From Chitinimonas viridis (GTDB lineage Bacteria; Pseudomonadota; Gammaproteobacteria; Burkholderiales; Chitinimonadaceae), in assembly GCF_030409555.1 (NCBI RefSeq), contig NZ_JAUFPU010000004.1, forward strand, positions 375,680-439,679: 64,000 nucleotides of DNA, in the 5' to 3' direction. A program made the position numbers and the translations under genes. Under the pieces are notes generated by a model. That model was given only the letters and a program-made list of their open reading frames with translations, was not told the DNA's origin and ran no database searches. Of this stretch, positions 35,185-42,802 are shown piece after piece; position 1 is the stretch's first letter; each line of letters starts with the position of its first letter.

Positions 35185-35439
35185 TCAGGCCGTGGCGTCG
35201 TGCATCAGGCCATACAGAGCGTCCACCACATCCTGCAGCGTACGCACCGACTTGAAGGCATCCGGTTGCAGGCGGCGGCCTGCGATGGGCTTGAGCTTGA
35301 CGATCAGATCCACGGCATCGATGCTGTCGATGTCCAGATCATCGTACAGGCGCGATTCGGGCTTGATACGCTCAGGCGCGATATCAAAGGTTTCTTGGAG
35401 AATCGCGCTGAGGCGATCGAACATTTCCTGCTTGGTCAT
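35185..35439 (-). CDS. apeF: Acyl carrier protein (ApeF-like)
   Basis: An 84-residue carrier protein. The phosphopantetheine attachment serine is in DLDIDSIDAVDLIVKL (Asp-Ile-Asp-Ser-Ile-Asp). Helix 1 is MFDRLSAILQETFDI and the C-terminal helix is TLQDVVDALYGLM. It follows the other ACP gene after a 119-base gap that shows no gene, and ends one base before apeG. The Sfp-type transferase at 18.9 kb is the likely activating enzyme. One of the two ACPs should carry the aryl starter and the other the extending chain; which is which cannot be read here. Confidence 0.92.
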   Translation of the reverse strand: MTKQEMFDRLSAILQETFDIAPERIKPESRLYDDLDIDSIDAVDLIVKLKPIAGRRLQPDAFKSVRTLQDVVDALYGLMHDATA

Positions 35440-35558
35440 GGTTTACCCCTGGCACCAGCAAGCCATGACATAGGCCGCTGATGCATTTCATGATTACGGT
35501 AGTACCGCATGTCCACCCGGTGCGTCCCATGGCGCATGGTGGTCATGCCGATGGCGAA

Positions 35559-35819
35559 TTACTTGGTGCGCTGTGCAGCAACAAACTGCGCCAGTGCACT
35601 GACGCTGGCAAAGTGCTGGCGGGTTTCTTCCGAATCGGCCGACATGCTGACGCCGTAGCGCTTTTGCAGGGCAAGGCCCAGCTCCAGCGCGTCGATGGAA
35701 TCCAGCCCCAGGCCATCCACAAACAGGGCTGCGGAAGCGTCGATATCGTCAGGGGTGACATCTTCCAGATTCAGCGATTCGATGATGATCGCCTTGATTT
35801 CTTGTTCAAGCGCCTGCAT
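35559..35819 (-). CDS. apeE: Acyl carrier protein (ApeE-like)
   Basis: An 86-residue carrier protein with the attachment serine in DGLGLDSIDALELGLAL. The N-terminal helix EQEIKAIIIESLNLEDV and C-terminal SVSALAQFVAAQ are typical. The ATG at 35819 overlaps the acyltransferase gene by 14 bases, so the two are translationally coupled. It precedes the second ACP in the order D-E-F seen in other arylpolyene loci. Confidence 0.92.
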   Translation of the reverse strand: MQALEQEIKAIIIESLNLEDVTPDDIDASAALFVDGLGLDSIDALELGLALQKRYGVSMSADSEETRQHFASVSALAQFVAAQRTK

Positions 35820-36588
35820 GGGCGGGTTTCTCCGTAGAAAAATAATCGTGCAAGTAATCGGTCAGGTGGCGTGCCGCCAGGGCCGGTTCATTACCGGCGC
35901 CTGCCAGAAAGGGCGCCACCTCGATATCGTCGCGAACGACGATAGTGAAATGCATGCGCCGCACCGGTACCTTCCACCAGGGCAAGCCCTTGGTCAGGCT
36001 CAACGGCTCGCACCGTATGGTGACCGGCGTAATGGTGCAGGGGCCACGGGTCGCGATATTGGCGGCGCCACGCTGCAGCTTCATCGGCCCGTCGACGGGT
36101 GTACGCGTGCCCTCGGGGAAGATGATCAGGTTGTTGCCGGCATGCACCGAGGTGACGCAGTCTTCCACCAGGCCGGCACCGCTATCGTTGCAGATGTAGC
36201 CGGTGGCGCGCACGGGACCACGGGTAAACGGGTTACGTGCCAGAGCGGCCTTCACCACGCAGTCGGCATTTGGCACCAGCGAGATCAGGAACACCACGTC
36301 GATCAGGGTCGGGTGATTGGCCAGGATCAGCAGGCCGGGCCGACGCAGTCGCTCCGCGCCGACGATGTCGTAGCGCAAGATGCCCAGCACCCGCATCAGC
36401 TCGATAAACAGCCGGAAGGTATGGTGGATGGAAAGCCGGGCCAGGCGGGTCTGCCTGGCGCGTTCGCGCACGATCAGCTGCAGCAGCGGAAAATACACCA
36501 GGCGCAGCAGCAAGCCGCCAAGGCCGAAGCTCGAAAAAGCAATGGCGGTGGCGATAACGCGCCAGCCACGATCCAGCAGTTCAAGCAT
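35806..36588 (-). CDS. apeD: 1-acyl-glycerol-3-phosphate acyltransferase-like (ApeD-like)
   Basis: A 260-residue PlsC-family acyltransferase. The start at 36588 overlaps the chain length factor gene by 8 bases. The N-terminus is a hydrophobic anchor (VIATAIAFSSFGLGGLLLRLVYFPLL). The four PlsC motifs are present: NHPTLIDVVFLI (His-x4-Asp), FTRGPVRATG, IIFPEGTRTP (substrate-binding Glu-Gly-Thr-Arg), and TPVTIRCEPL. The inner membrane is the likely site. It may acylate the lipid anchor of the pigment; its acceptor is unknown. Confidence 0.88.
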   Translation of the reverse strand: MLELLDRGWRVIATAIAFSSFGLGGLLLRLVYFPLLQLIVRERARQTRLARLSIHHTFRLFIELMRVLGILRYDIVGAERLRRPGLLILANHPTLIDVVFLISLVPNADCVVKAALARNPFTRGPVRATGYICNDSGAGLVEDCVTSVHAGNNLIIFPEGTRTPVDGPMKLQRGAANIATRGPCTITPVTIRCEPLSLTKGLPWWKVPVRRMHFTIVVRDDIEVAPFLAGAGNEPALAARHLTDYLHDYFSTEKPAHAGA

Positions 36589-37306
36589 GGCGCGCCCAGT
36601 GCCAGCTACGGCCGGCCACGTCATGCTGCCAGGCCGGAGCCTGCCCCAGCAGAAAGCGCAGGGCGGCCAGGTCATCCGGCAGAGTCGCCGGTTCAGACGC
36701 ACCTGCCAGCAAGCCAGGCTGCAAGGATATGCCACCACTTTCGCAGCGGCTCAAGCGGCAGGCCCAAGCACGGGGGAAATCCAGGTATTCGGCAAAATCC
36801 GAATACGGCGTTGGCAGGGGCTCATCGTAATACACCACCAGCACAGCCGGCGCGCCATCGGCCAGCAGGCCCAGCGCCTCCATGAAGGCCGCCTCTACCG
36901 TCTCGGCACCAGCTGCCACTGCGGTACAAGCACCCGTATCTGCGCGGGCAATGGAGAACAAGGCACCTATGGCATTGTGCACCGACATGCTGAACGCCGT
37001 GGGCGACAGCCCCTCACCGGCGGCCAGTTGCCGCAGCAATTCCACCGAACGGGTTACGTCCCCAAAGCGCGAGGCAAAAACATGGGGACATGCCTCGGCA
37101 TCGCCCTGGGCCCAATAGGCGGCCTGCAAGGCCACCTTGCCCAGACGCTCGACCCGCCGCCGCATCATGGCCGGCATCTCCGCCAACGCAGGCACACCCT
37201 CGCCAACCAAGGGTTGCGGCGCAGCCAGCCAATCCAGCCAAGCATCATTGCCGACCAGACCCGGCGCCCAAGCGGCCCAAGCATCTATAGAAAATCTTAC
37301 TGTCAT
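36581..37306 (-). CDS. apeC: KS-like chain length factor (ApeC-like)
   Basis: A 241-residue protein resembling only the N-terminal half of a ketosynthase, the size usual for arylpolyene chain length factors. The region FSMSVHNAIGALFSIARADTGACTAVAAGAETVEAAFMEAL aligns with the KS active-site helix but lacks the normal Cys-Ser-Ser context, and no His of the second or third motif is found. It probably pairs with one of the two complete ketosynthases and sets polyene length. It is the first gene of the operon. The ATG at 37306 follows a 680-base non-coding region with a candidate promoter. Confidence 0.85.
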   Translation of the reverse strand: MTVRFSIDAWAAWAPGLVGNDAWLDWLAAPQPLVGEGVPALAEMPAMMRRRVERLGKVALQAAYWAQGDAEACPHVFASRFGDVTRSVELLRQLAAGEGLSPTAFSMSVHNAIGALFSIARADTGACTAVAAGAETVEAAFMEALGLLADGAPAVLVVYYDEPLPTPYSDFAEYLDFPRAWACRLSRCESGGISLQPGLLAGASEPATLPDDLAALRFLLGQAPAWQHDVAGRSWHWARHA

Positions 37307-37427
37307 TAATCGCGCAATCTAATTGAACTTTTTGGCGCGAAGGAAGGCCTGAGTCCAGCACACGACCCTCACTCCCTGCCCACCCATAGGCCCAAAGGGA
37401 GCGACTACCCTCGAACGAAAGGGCGGC

Positions 37428-37455
37428 ATTCTAACAGGTAAATTAACAAAAACAA
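37428..37455 (-). promoter_or_regulatory. Candidate sigma70 promoter for the arylpolyene operon
   Basis: Reading leftwards, TTGTTT (37455-37450) and TAGAAT (37433-37428) are separated by 16 bases and lie in an AT-rich stretch 122 bases before apeC. The -10 has five of six consensus bases; the -35 has only the TTG half. No other promoter-like pair in the 200 bases before apeC is as good. Confidence 0.4.
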
Positions 37456-37505
37456 TTGCTTATGTGCTTTTTACCCATACCGGATACTACGTACAACAGG
37501 CTGAT

Positions 37506-37787
37506 GTGCACTTGCAACATGGCTGCACAATCAATCAAAAAATTTGTTCATTGATTGTCATGTACAAAACAAAAGAGGCCATTTGTAACCAAGTGCACAA
37601 GCAAGCGCAGGCTCGCCTACACCAAAAGCCCCCTCCACCTCTCCAAGGTTGTGGCTTACATCTCTGCAGGCCAAACTGGGCATCAAGCATGTGGCGAATC
37701 CGCCAGATCAACAGGCTTTGATCCAGCACAAAGTACTTTACTGTCAATCAGTTACCCTTTACGCAGCCTGCACCCACGGGTGCACAA
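37506..37787. promoter_or_regulatory. Operator-like dyads between pigment operon and GGDEF gene
   Basis: The 37307-37989 gap has no gene. ACAATCAAT (37527-37535) and ATTGATTGT (37550-37558) form a perfect 9-bp inverted repeat with a 14-base spacer. Outside it lie GTGCACTTG (37506-37514) and CAAGTGCAC (37590-37598), inverted copies of the same 9-mer. A third GTGCAC followed by AA is at 37780-37787. The region is AT-rich relative to its surroundings. These could be binding sites for a regulator of the divergent operons; no regulator gene is adjacent. Confidence 0.4.
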
Positions 37788-37989
37788 ACCGCCACGGTCA
37801 GCTATATAAAAATTGCCTTGTGGACATCCCCAAGCAAACCACACTGGCCAGGACGGCCATCAGGTTTCCAGAAGCGCATGGATATTCAAGGCAGCCGCCA
37901 TCCCACCCAAGGTGCCAACAGGCAGAATCTGGTGGCGGCGGAAAAACGATAACGTCGGAGGTGCCCCAGCCCAAGCCGCGGAGGGTGCA

Positions 37990-38922
37990 ATGCTGAAGAA
38001 GCCGCAAGCCCTGCTGGCCCGTGCCTTTGCCACGGCAGCCAATGCCATCATGATTGCTGATCGCCACGGCCATATGGTGTGGGTCAATCAGGCCTTTTGC
38101 CGTCTGAGCGGCTACGCCGAGTCCGAGCTGATGGGCAAGTCGCCCGATCTGCTGCGTTCCGGCCAGCACGATACGGCTTTCTACCGCGAGCTATGGAGCA
38201 CCATCCTGTCCGGGCGCCCCTGGCAAGGCGAGTTGATAGAGCGGCGCAAGGATGGCGCTTTCTACACCGTCAACCAGATCATTACGCCGCTACAGGATAG
38301 CCACGGCAACATTACCCACTTTATCGCCATCCAGCACGATATCAGCGCTCAACGCTGCGAACAGGAACGTATAGCCAGGCTGGCCTATCACGACAGCCTG
38401 ACTGGCCTGCCCAATCGGCAGTGTTTTCTGGAGCTGCTGGACAAGGCCATTGCTGCGGCAGCCTTGCAGGGCAATATGCTTGCCGTCATGTTTCTGGACC
38501 TGGACAAGTTCAAACAGGTCAATGACACGCTGGGTCACGCGATAGGCGACCAGCTGCTGATCTCGGTCGCGGAGCGCCTTCATGGTGCGGTACGCAAGTC
38601 CGACGTGGTCGCCCGCTTAGGCGGCGATGAGTTCACCGTGCTGATCAGCGAACTGCAGCACACCGACCATGCCAATGCCGTGGCGCAGCAGCTGGTAGAT
38701 ACCATAGGCCAGCCCTTTGCATTCGGGCCACACAAGGTACAAACCCATGCCAGCATCGGCATCAGCCTCTACCCGCGCGACGGCGTGGAAACCCAGGCAT
38801 TGCTCGACCAGGCCGACGCCGCCATGTACCACGCCAAGCGGCAAGGTGGCAGCGCGTATGCCTATTGGTCAGCCGGCATGTTGGTTGCACCACCAGCAAA
38901 TCCCAGTACAGGTGCAGCCTAA
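37990..38922 (+). CDS. PAS-GGDEF diguanylate cyclase
   Basis: A 310-residue cytosolic protein. The start at 37990 has GGAGG seven bases upstream; the longer open frame begins in non-coding sequence. Residues about 15-130 are a PAS/PAC domain (NAIMIADRHGHMVWVNQAFCRLSGYAESELMGKSPDLLRSGQHD). Residues about 145-300 are a GGDEF domain with the active-site motif RLGGDEFTVL and an RxxD inhibitory site (RKSD) five residues before it. It should make cyclic di-GMP with product inhibition. It is divergent from the pigment operon across a regulatory-looking gap, so a link to its control is possible but unproven. Start of the PAS domain is close to the N-terminus, with no membrane segment. Confidence 0.9.
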   Translation: MLKKPQALLARAFATAANAIMIADRHGHMVWVNQAFCRLSGYAESELMGKSPDLLRSGQHDTAFYRELWSTILSGRPWQGELIERRKDGAFYTVNQIITPLQDSHGNITHFIAIQHDISAQRCEQERIARLAYHDSLTGLPNRQCFLELLDKAIAAAALQGNMLAVMFLDLDKFKQVNDTLGHAIGDQLLISVAERLHGAVRKSDVVARLGGDEFTVLISELQHTDHANAVAQQLVDTIGQPFAFGPHKVQTHASIGISLYPRDGVETQALLDQADAAMYHAKRQGGSAYAYWSAGMLVAPPANPSTGAA

Positions 38923-39076
38923 GAACCTGTTCACGATTTATTCACCCCGGGCGCCAGACCGGAAAAGGGTCAGGTACAAGGCGGACGAAGCAGGCAATAG
39001 CAGCTTAATACCGAGGAGTCCAACGCAGCACATGACTCTCTCCGGTCCGGTCCTTCGGGCTCCGGGCAGGTTCTTA
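38920..39076. repeat. 157-base element with 10-base terminal inverted repeats
   Basis: TAAGAACCTG (38920-38929) is matched by its exact reverse complement CAGGTTCTTA (39067-39076). The left end continues TTCACGATTTATTCACCCCGG. The TAA at each end is the stop codon of the flanking convergent genes, so the element fills the whole gap. It encodes no protein. The left end resembles the right arm of the hairpin at 55275-55312, so the two look like members of one dispersed family, of the small non-autonomous type or a repetitive intergenic element. Confidence 0.6.
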
Positions 39077-39625
39077 GTCACCCTGCGCCAACCAACGAGC
39101 CTGCAGCAATATCAGCGTGCTCTTGGCATCACGCCGCTGCCGCTCGTAGCCATCGCGCTCACGGCGTAGCTTGCGGCGCTCATCCTCGGTGGCCGCCTTG
39201 CCTATCAGCTCGCTCAGGCGATTGATCTCGCGGCCATAGCGCACCATATCGTTTTCCAGATTGTCGATATCGCGGCGCAGCTCATACCGCGCATAGCCCC
39301 GGTTGTACTCGCGCAAAAAACCTTCCTGCAGCTCGGGTGCACAGACATTGCCGTAGCTATAACCTGCCCTGCCTACGCGGTAGCCATTCTCAGGCGCGCA
39401 ATAGACCAGCAGCCCCCGCTCGCGGCCGCGCGAGTATTCTGCCGGGTCGGGCAGGATATTGGTTTTCTGGCATGCCTCGGCATAGTCACCCAGGCGGCTG
39501 CCCCGACCATCCCGGCCATCCCGCTCACCCACGCCATACCAGTCACCCGTCCGGCATTCCGCCTCGCTCATGGCAGCACAAGCGCCCAACAGCAACAAAC
39601 TGGCCAACAACAGCAGTTTCTTCAT
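39074..39625 (-). CDS. DUF2799 lipoprotein
   Basis: A 183-residue protein of the DUF2799 family. The signal MKKLLLLASLLLLGACAAM ends in lipobox LGAC, so the mature protein begins at Cys16. The conserved motif CRTGDWYGVGERDGRDGRG follows, with CAPENGYRVGRAGYSYGNVCAPE later. The C-terminal third is charged and helical (YELRRDIDNLENDMVRYGREINRLSELIGKAATEDERRKLRRERD), probably coiled coil. It sits in the outer membrane or periplasm. Function is unknown. Confidence 0.85.
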   Translation of the reverse strand: MKKLLLLASLLLLGACAAMSEAECRTGDWYGVGERDGRDGRGSRLGDYAEACQKTNILPDPAEYSRGRERGLLVYCAPENGYRVGRAGYSYGNVCAPELQEGFLREYNRGYARYELRRDIDNLENDMVRYGREINRLSELIGKAATEDERRKLRRERDGYERQRRDAKSTLILLQARWLAQGD

Positions 39626-39699
39626 TTTTGTTCTCCCAGGATGGATGACTGCAGTCTAGGCCCCGCTGCTTGAATCCGCCCTGAACGGCAGGCAGCAAA

Positions 39700-39720
39700 A
39701 AGCCCGGCATCGCCGGGCTT
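39700..39720 (-). terminator. Rho-independent terminator after argG
   Basis: AAGCCCGGC (39700-39708) and GCCGGGCTT (39712-39720) form a 9-bp stem with a 3-base loop. On the minus strand it is followed by TTTT, and lies 18 bases after the argG stop. Confidence 0.85.
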
Positions 39721-39737
39721 CTGGGGTGGCAGTACGC

Positions 39738-40955
39738 TCAACCGCGCTTGTGCGAAGCAATGCGCATGCGTAAGGCATTGAGCTTGATGAAGCCTTCGGC
39801 ATCCTTTTGGTTATAGGCGCCACCATCATCATCGAAAGTCGCGATAGTCTGGTCAAACAAGGTGTCCTTGGAGTCACGTGCCACCACCGACACCCCACCC
39901 TTGTAGAGCTTCACCCGCACCCAGCCATTGACATATTGCTGAGTATTGTCGATCAGCGCCTGCAGGGCGCGGCGCTCCGGGCTCCACCAGTAGCCGTTGT
40001 AGATCAGCTCGGCATAGCGGGGCATCAGGTTGTCCTTGAGATGCGCCACTTCCCTATCCAGGGTGATCGACTCGATACCACGGTGCGCCTTCAGCAGGAT
40101 GGTGCCGCCGGGCGTCTCGTAGCAGCCGCGCGACTTCATGCCCACATAGCGGTTCTCCACCAGGTCCAGCCGGCCTATGCCGTGCTTGCCGCCCAGCTCA
40201 TTGAGCTTGGCCAGCAACTCATGGGGCTTCTGGCGCAGGCCATTGATGGCTACAAGGTCACCCTGTTCAAATTCCATGTCCAGGTATTCAGGGGCGTCTG
40301 GCGCTGCTTCGGGCGCCACCGTCCAGCGCCACATGCTTTCCTCTGCCTCGGCCTTGGGGTCTTCCAGGTGTCGTCCCTCGAACGAGATATGCAGCAGGTT
40401 GGCATCCATGGAGTACGGTGCGCCGCCCGCCTTGTGCTTCATCTCGATAGGTATGCCGGCCTTTTCGGCGTAGGCCAACAGTTTTTCGCGGCTCAGCAGA
40501 TCCCACTCCCGCCAGGGTGCGATCACCTTCACGCCCGGCTTGAGCGCGTAGTAACCCAGCTCAAAACGCACTTGGTCATTGCCCTTGCCCGTGGCACCGT
40601 GGCTCACTGCATCTGCCCCGGTCTGATTGGCAATCTCGATCTGGCGTTTGGCAATCAGTGGCCGTGCAATGGAGGTACCCAGCAGGTACTCGCCCTCATA
40701 CACCGTATTGGCGCGGAACATGGGGAAGACAAAATCGCGTACGAACTCTTCGCGCAAATCGTCGATATAGATGTTCTCTGGCTTGATACCCAGCTTGATA
40801 GCCTTGGCACGGGCCGGCTCCAGCTCTTCACCCTGGCCGATATCCGCAGTAAAGGTGACGATCTCCGATTGATAGGTATCCTGCAGCCACTTGAGGATGA
40901 CCGAGGTATCAAGGCCACCGGAGTAGGCGAGTACAACTTTGTTGGCGTCAGACAT
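39738..40955 (-). CDS. argG: Argininosuccinate synthase
   Basis: A 405-residue ArgG, which joins citrulline and aspartate with ATP to make argininosuccinate. The ATP-binding N-terminal motif is [18 protein letters not shown]. Citrulline and aspartate sites include [14 protein letters not shown] and [21 protein letters not shown]. The length is typical of the shorter bacterial form. It is on the same strand as the tautomerase, VOC and argF genes upstream, with gaps of only a few to about 20 bases, so these may form one unit. Confidence 0.97.
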   Translation of the reverse strand: MSDANKVVLAYSGGLDTSVILKWLQDTYQSEIVTFTADIGQGEELEPARAKAIKLGIKPENIYIDDLREEFVRDFVFPMFRANTVYEGEYLLGTSIARPLIAKRQIEIANQTGADAVSHGATGKGNDQVRFELGYYALKPGVKVIAPWREWDLLSREKLLAYAEKAGIPIEMKHKAGGAPYSMDANLLHISFEGRHLEDPKAEAEESMWRWTVAPEAAPDAPEYLDMEFEQGDLVAINGLRQKPHELLAKLNELGGKHGIGRLDLVENRYVGMKSRGCYETPGGTILLKAHRGIESITLDREVAHLKDNLMPRYAELIYNGYWWSPERRALQALIDNTQQYVNGWVRVKLYKGGVSVVARDSKDTLFDQTIATFDDDGGAYNQKDAEGFIKLNALRMRIASHKRG

Positions 40956-40976
40956 AAGACTTTCCTGCTAATGGGT

Positions 40977-41348
40977 TCAATTCTGGGGTGAGACGATCTT
41001 GGCGTAGGTATCGCCGTCCATATCTATCGTCTCAAAGCAAAGCTGGCACTGGCGCTCGGCCAGCGTACGCGGGAAATGGGCGGCGACTACAGGCTGCAGT
41101 GCCGCCAGCGCTCGTCGCTTGAACGCCACGGTACGCCGGTTGATCAGGTAGAGCTTGAGGTGGACAAACGCATGGCTGGCGTTGCCATCCCCCACATACC
41201 AGTCGGTCAACCTGATGGCGCGGCTTTTGATATCGATCTCGGCCACATCGCCGGTCTCTACCAGCGCCGCATGGAGCTCTGCAAACAGTTGCCGAAAATC
41301 CGGCTGTTCTGCCAGGTTGTCGGTGTATTCAATAACGATATGGGGCAT
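40977..41348 (-). CDS. Tautomerase/CHMI-family isomerase
   Basis: A 123-residue protein related to 5-carboxymethyl-2-hydroxymuconate delta-isomerase (HpaF). The ATG at 41348 gives MPHIVIEYTDNLAEQPDF, in which removal of Met would expose the catalytic Pro1 of the tautomerase superfamily; an in-frame TTG six bases upstream would hide it. Conserved positions include ASHAFVHLKLYLI (Arg/His region) and FETIDMDGDTYAKI. No homoprotocatechuate pathway genes are near; the gene is instead in the argF-argG interval. It may catalyse an unrelated keto-enol tautomerisation. Confidence 0.82.
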   Translation of the reverse strand: MPHIVIEYTDNLAEQPDFRQLFAELHAALVETGDVAEIDIKSRAIRLTDWYVGDGNASHAFVHLKLYLINRRTVAFKRRALAALQPVVAAHFPRTLAERQCQLCFETIDMDGDTYAKIVSPQN

Positions 41349-41350
41349 GC

Positions 41351-41743
41351 TCAACCTGGGTGATGGCAGACGGCCTCGATATTGTGGCCGTCCGGGTCCA
41401 ATACAAAAGCACCGTAATAGTGCGGATGATAGTGTGGGCGCAAGCCCGGTTCGCCATTGTCGCGACCACCTGCCAACACGGCGGCGGCATGGAATGCCTC
41501 TACGGCCGCGCGGCTATCCGCCCTGAAAGCGATATGGATGGGCGGTTGGTTGGGCGTACCCACGCTCAGCCAGAAATCCGGCTTGCCGCTGGCTTTCTCC
41601 CCAAAGCCCGCCACGTCGGTGTGCCCCGTCACTTCGGCGGAGAATTCCGCCAGGCAGCCATAGCCCAGGGTGCCCAGCGCAGCTTCGTAAAACGCTTTGC
41701 TGCGACCGTAGTCACTGACGGTCACACCGGTGTGGTCTATCAT
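41351..41743 (-). CDS. VOC-family (glyoxalase-like) protein
   Basis: A 130-residue vicinal oxygen chelate protein. The two beta-alpha-beta-beta-beta units are visible: MIDHTGVTVSDYGRSKAFYEAALGTLGY and IHIAFRADSRAAVEAFHAAAV, ending in YYGAFVLDPDGHNIEAVCHHPG, where His and Glu act as likely metal ligands. It starts at the ATG at 41743 and ends two bases before the tautomerase ATG. Substrate unknown; related proteins range from glyoxalases to antibiotic-binding proteins. Confidence 0.87.
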   Translation of the reverse strand: MIDHTGVTVSDYGRSKAFYEAALGTLGYGCLAEFSAEVTGHTDVAGFGEKASGKPDFWLSVGTPNQPPIHIAFRADSRAAVEAFHAAAVLAGGRDNGEPGLRPHYHPHYYGAFVLDPDGHNIEAVCHHPG

Positions 41744-41757
41744 CCTTCGCGCCTCGA

Positions 41758-42675
41758 TCAGTTATCTATCTTGCCCAGCAACAGGTATTCAATCAGTGCC
41801 TTCTGGGTGTGCATGCGGTTCTCCGCCTCATCCCAAACGATGGATTGTGGGCCGTCCAACACGTCCGGATCCACTTCCTCGCCTCGATGCGCCGGCAGGC
41901 AATGCATGAAGACCGCATCCTTGTCGGCCAGTTTCATCAACTCGCCAGTCACCTTGTAGCTGAGGAAATCAACCCTGCGCTGCAGGCTCTCCCGCTCGAA
42001 GCCCATGGAGACGCAAACGTCGGTAGAGACGAGATCTGCTCCCTCAGTTGCCTCGCGCGGGTCGTGGGTCTGTTCAAAGTGGTCACGGTAATCGATGCCA
42101 TCCAGCACCGACATCTCATAGCCCTTGGGGCAGGCCAGCCGCAGCTTGAAGTTGAAGATACGCGCGGCCTGCAGCCAGGTGCGGGAAATATTGTTGGAGT
42201 CGCCTATCCAGGCCACCGTCTTGCCCTCGATGGAACCACGATGCTCGATATAGGTGAAGATATCGGCCAAGGTCTGGCAAGGGTGGTATTCATTGGTCAG
42301 GCCATTGATGACCGGTGCCTTGGAATAGCTAGCGAAGGTATCGACGATGGTCTGCTCATAGGTGCGCAGCATCACCACGTCACACATGCGGCCGATCACG
42401 CGTGCCACATCCTCGATCGGCTCGCCCCGCCCCAGCTGGGTATCCTTGCTGGCCAGGAACATGGCATGGCCACCAAGCTGGTTCATGCCCGCCTCGAACG
42501 ACACCCGTGTGCGGGTGGAACTCTTCTCGAAGATCATGGCCAGGGTCTTGCCTTGCAGGGGCTGATAGAGCTCCCCTCGGCGCAGGCGATCCTTCAGTAC
42601 ACGGCTGCGGACGAACAGGTGCTCGTATTCGTCACGGCTGAAGTCGGTAAACTGGAGGAAGTGCTTGCCTAGCAT
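41758..42675 (-). CDS. argF: Ornithine carbamoyltransferase
   Basis: A 305-residue ArgF, which makes citrulline from ornithine and carbamoyl phosphate. The frame is open further, but the ATG at 42675 has AAAGAGG upstream and gives the standard N-terminus MLGKHFLQFTDFS. Motifs are FEKSSTRTRVSFEAGM (carbamoyl phosphate), DVVMLRTYEQ, HPCQTLADIFT, and MHCLPAHRGEEVDP (ornithine site). Product feeds ArgG, encoded 0.8 kb downstream. No argR box is obvious to me. Confidence 0.97.
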   Translation of the reverse strand: MLGKHFLQFTDFSRDEYEHLFVRSRVLKDRLRRGELYQPLQGKTLAMIFEKSSTRTRVSFEAGMNQLGGHAMFLASKDTQLGRGEPIEDVARVIGRMCDVVMLRTYEQTIVDTFASYSKAPVINGLTNEYHPCQTLADIFTYIEHRGSIEGKTVAWIGDSNNISRTWLQAARIFNFKLRLACPKGYEMSVLDGIDYRDHFEQTHDPREATEGADLVSTDVCVSMGFERESLQRRVDFLSYKVTGELMKLADKDAVFMHCLPAHRGEEVDPDVLDGPQSIVWDEAENRMHTQKALIEYLLLGKIDN

Positions 42676-42802
42676 GCTGGCCTCTTTGTGCGTTGCGGAA
42701 AAGCTTTGAGCTTCTCCGAGCAAGGCCGCCCGGTCAAGAAGGATTTTCCACTATGCGACATCGATTTATGGAATATCGACATCGCTGGCGACCAGATCGG
42801 CG

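Noticed and set aside
36581-37306. A truncated or broken ketosynthase pseudogene
   Set aside because: The 241-residue length and lack of second and third KS motifs are normal for the chain length factor of arylpolyene loci, and it is the first gene of an intact operon.
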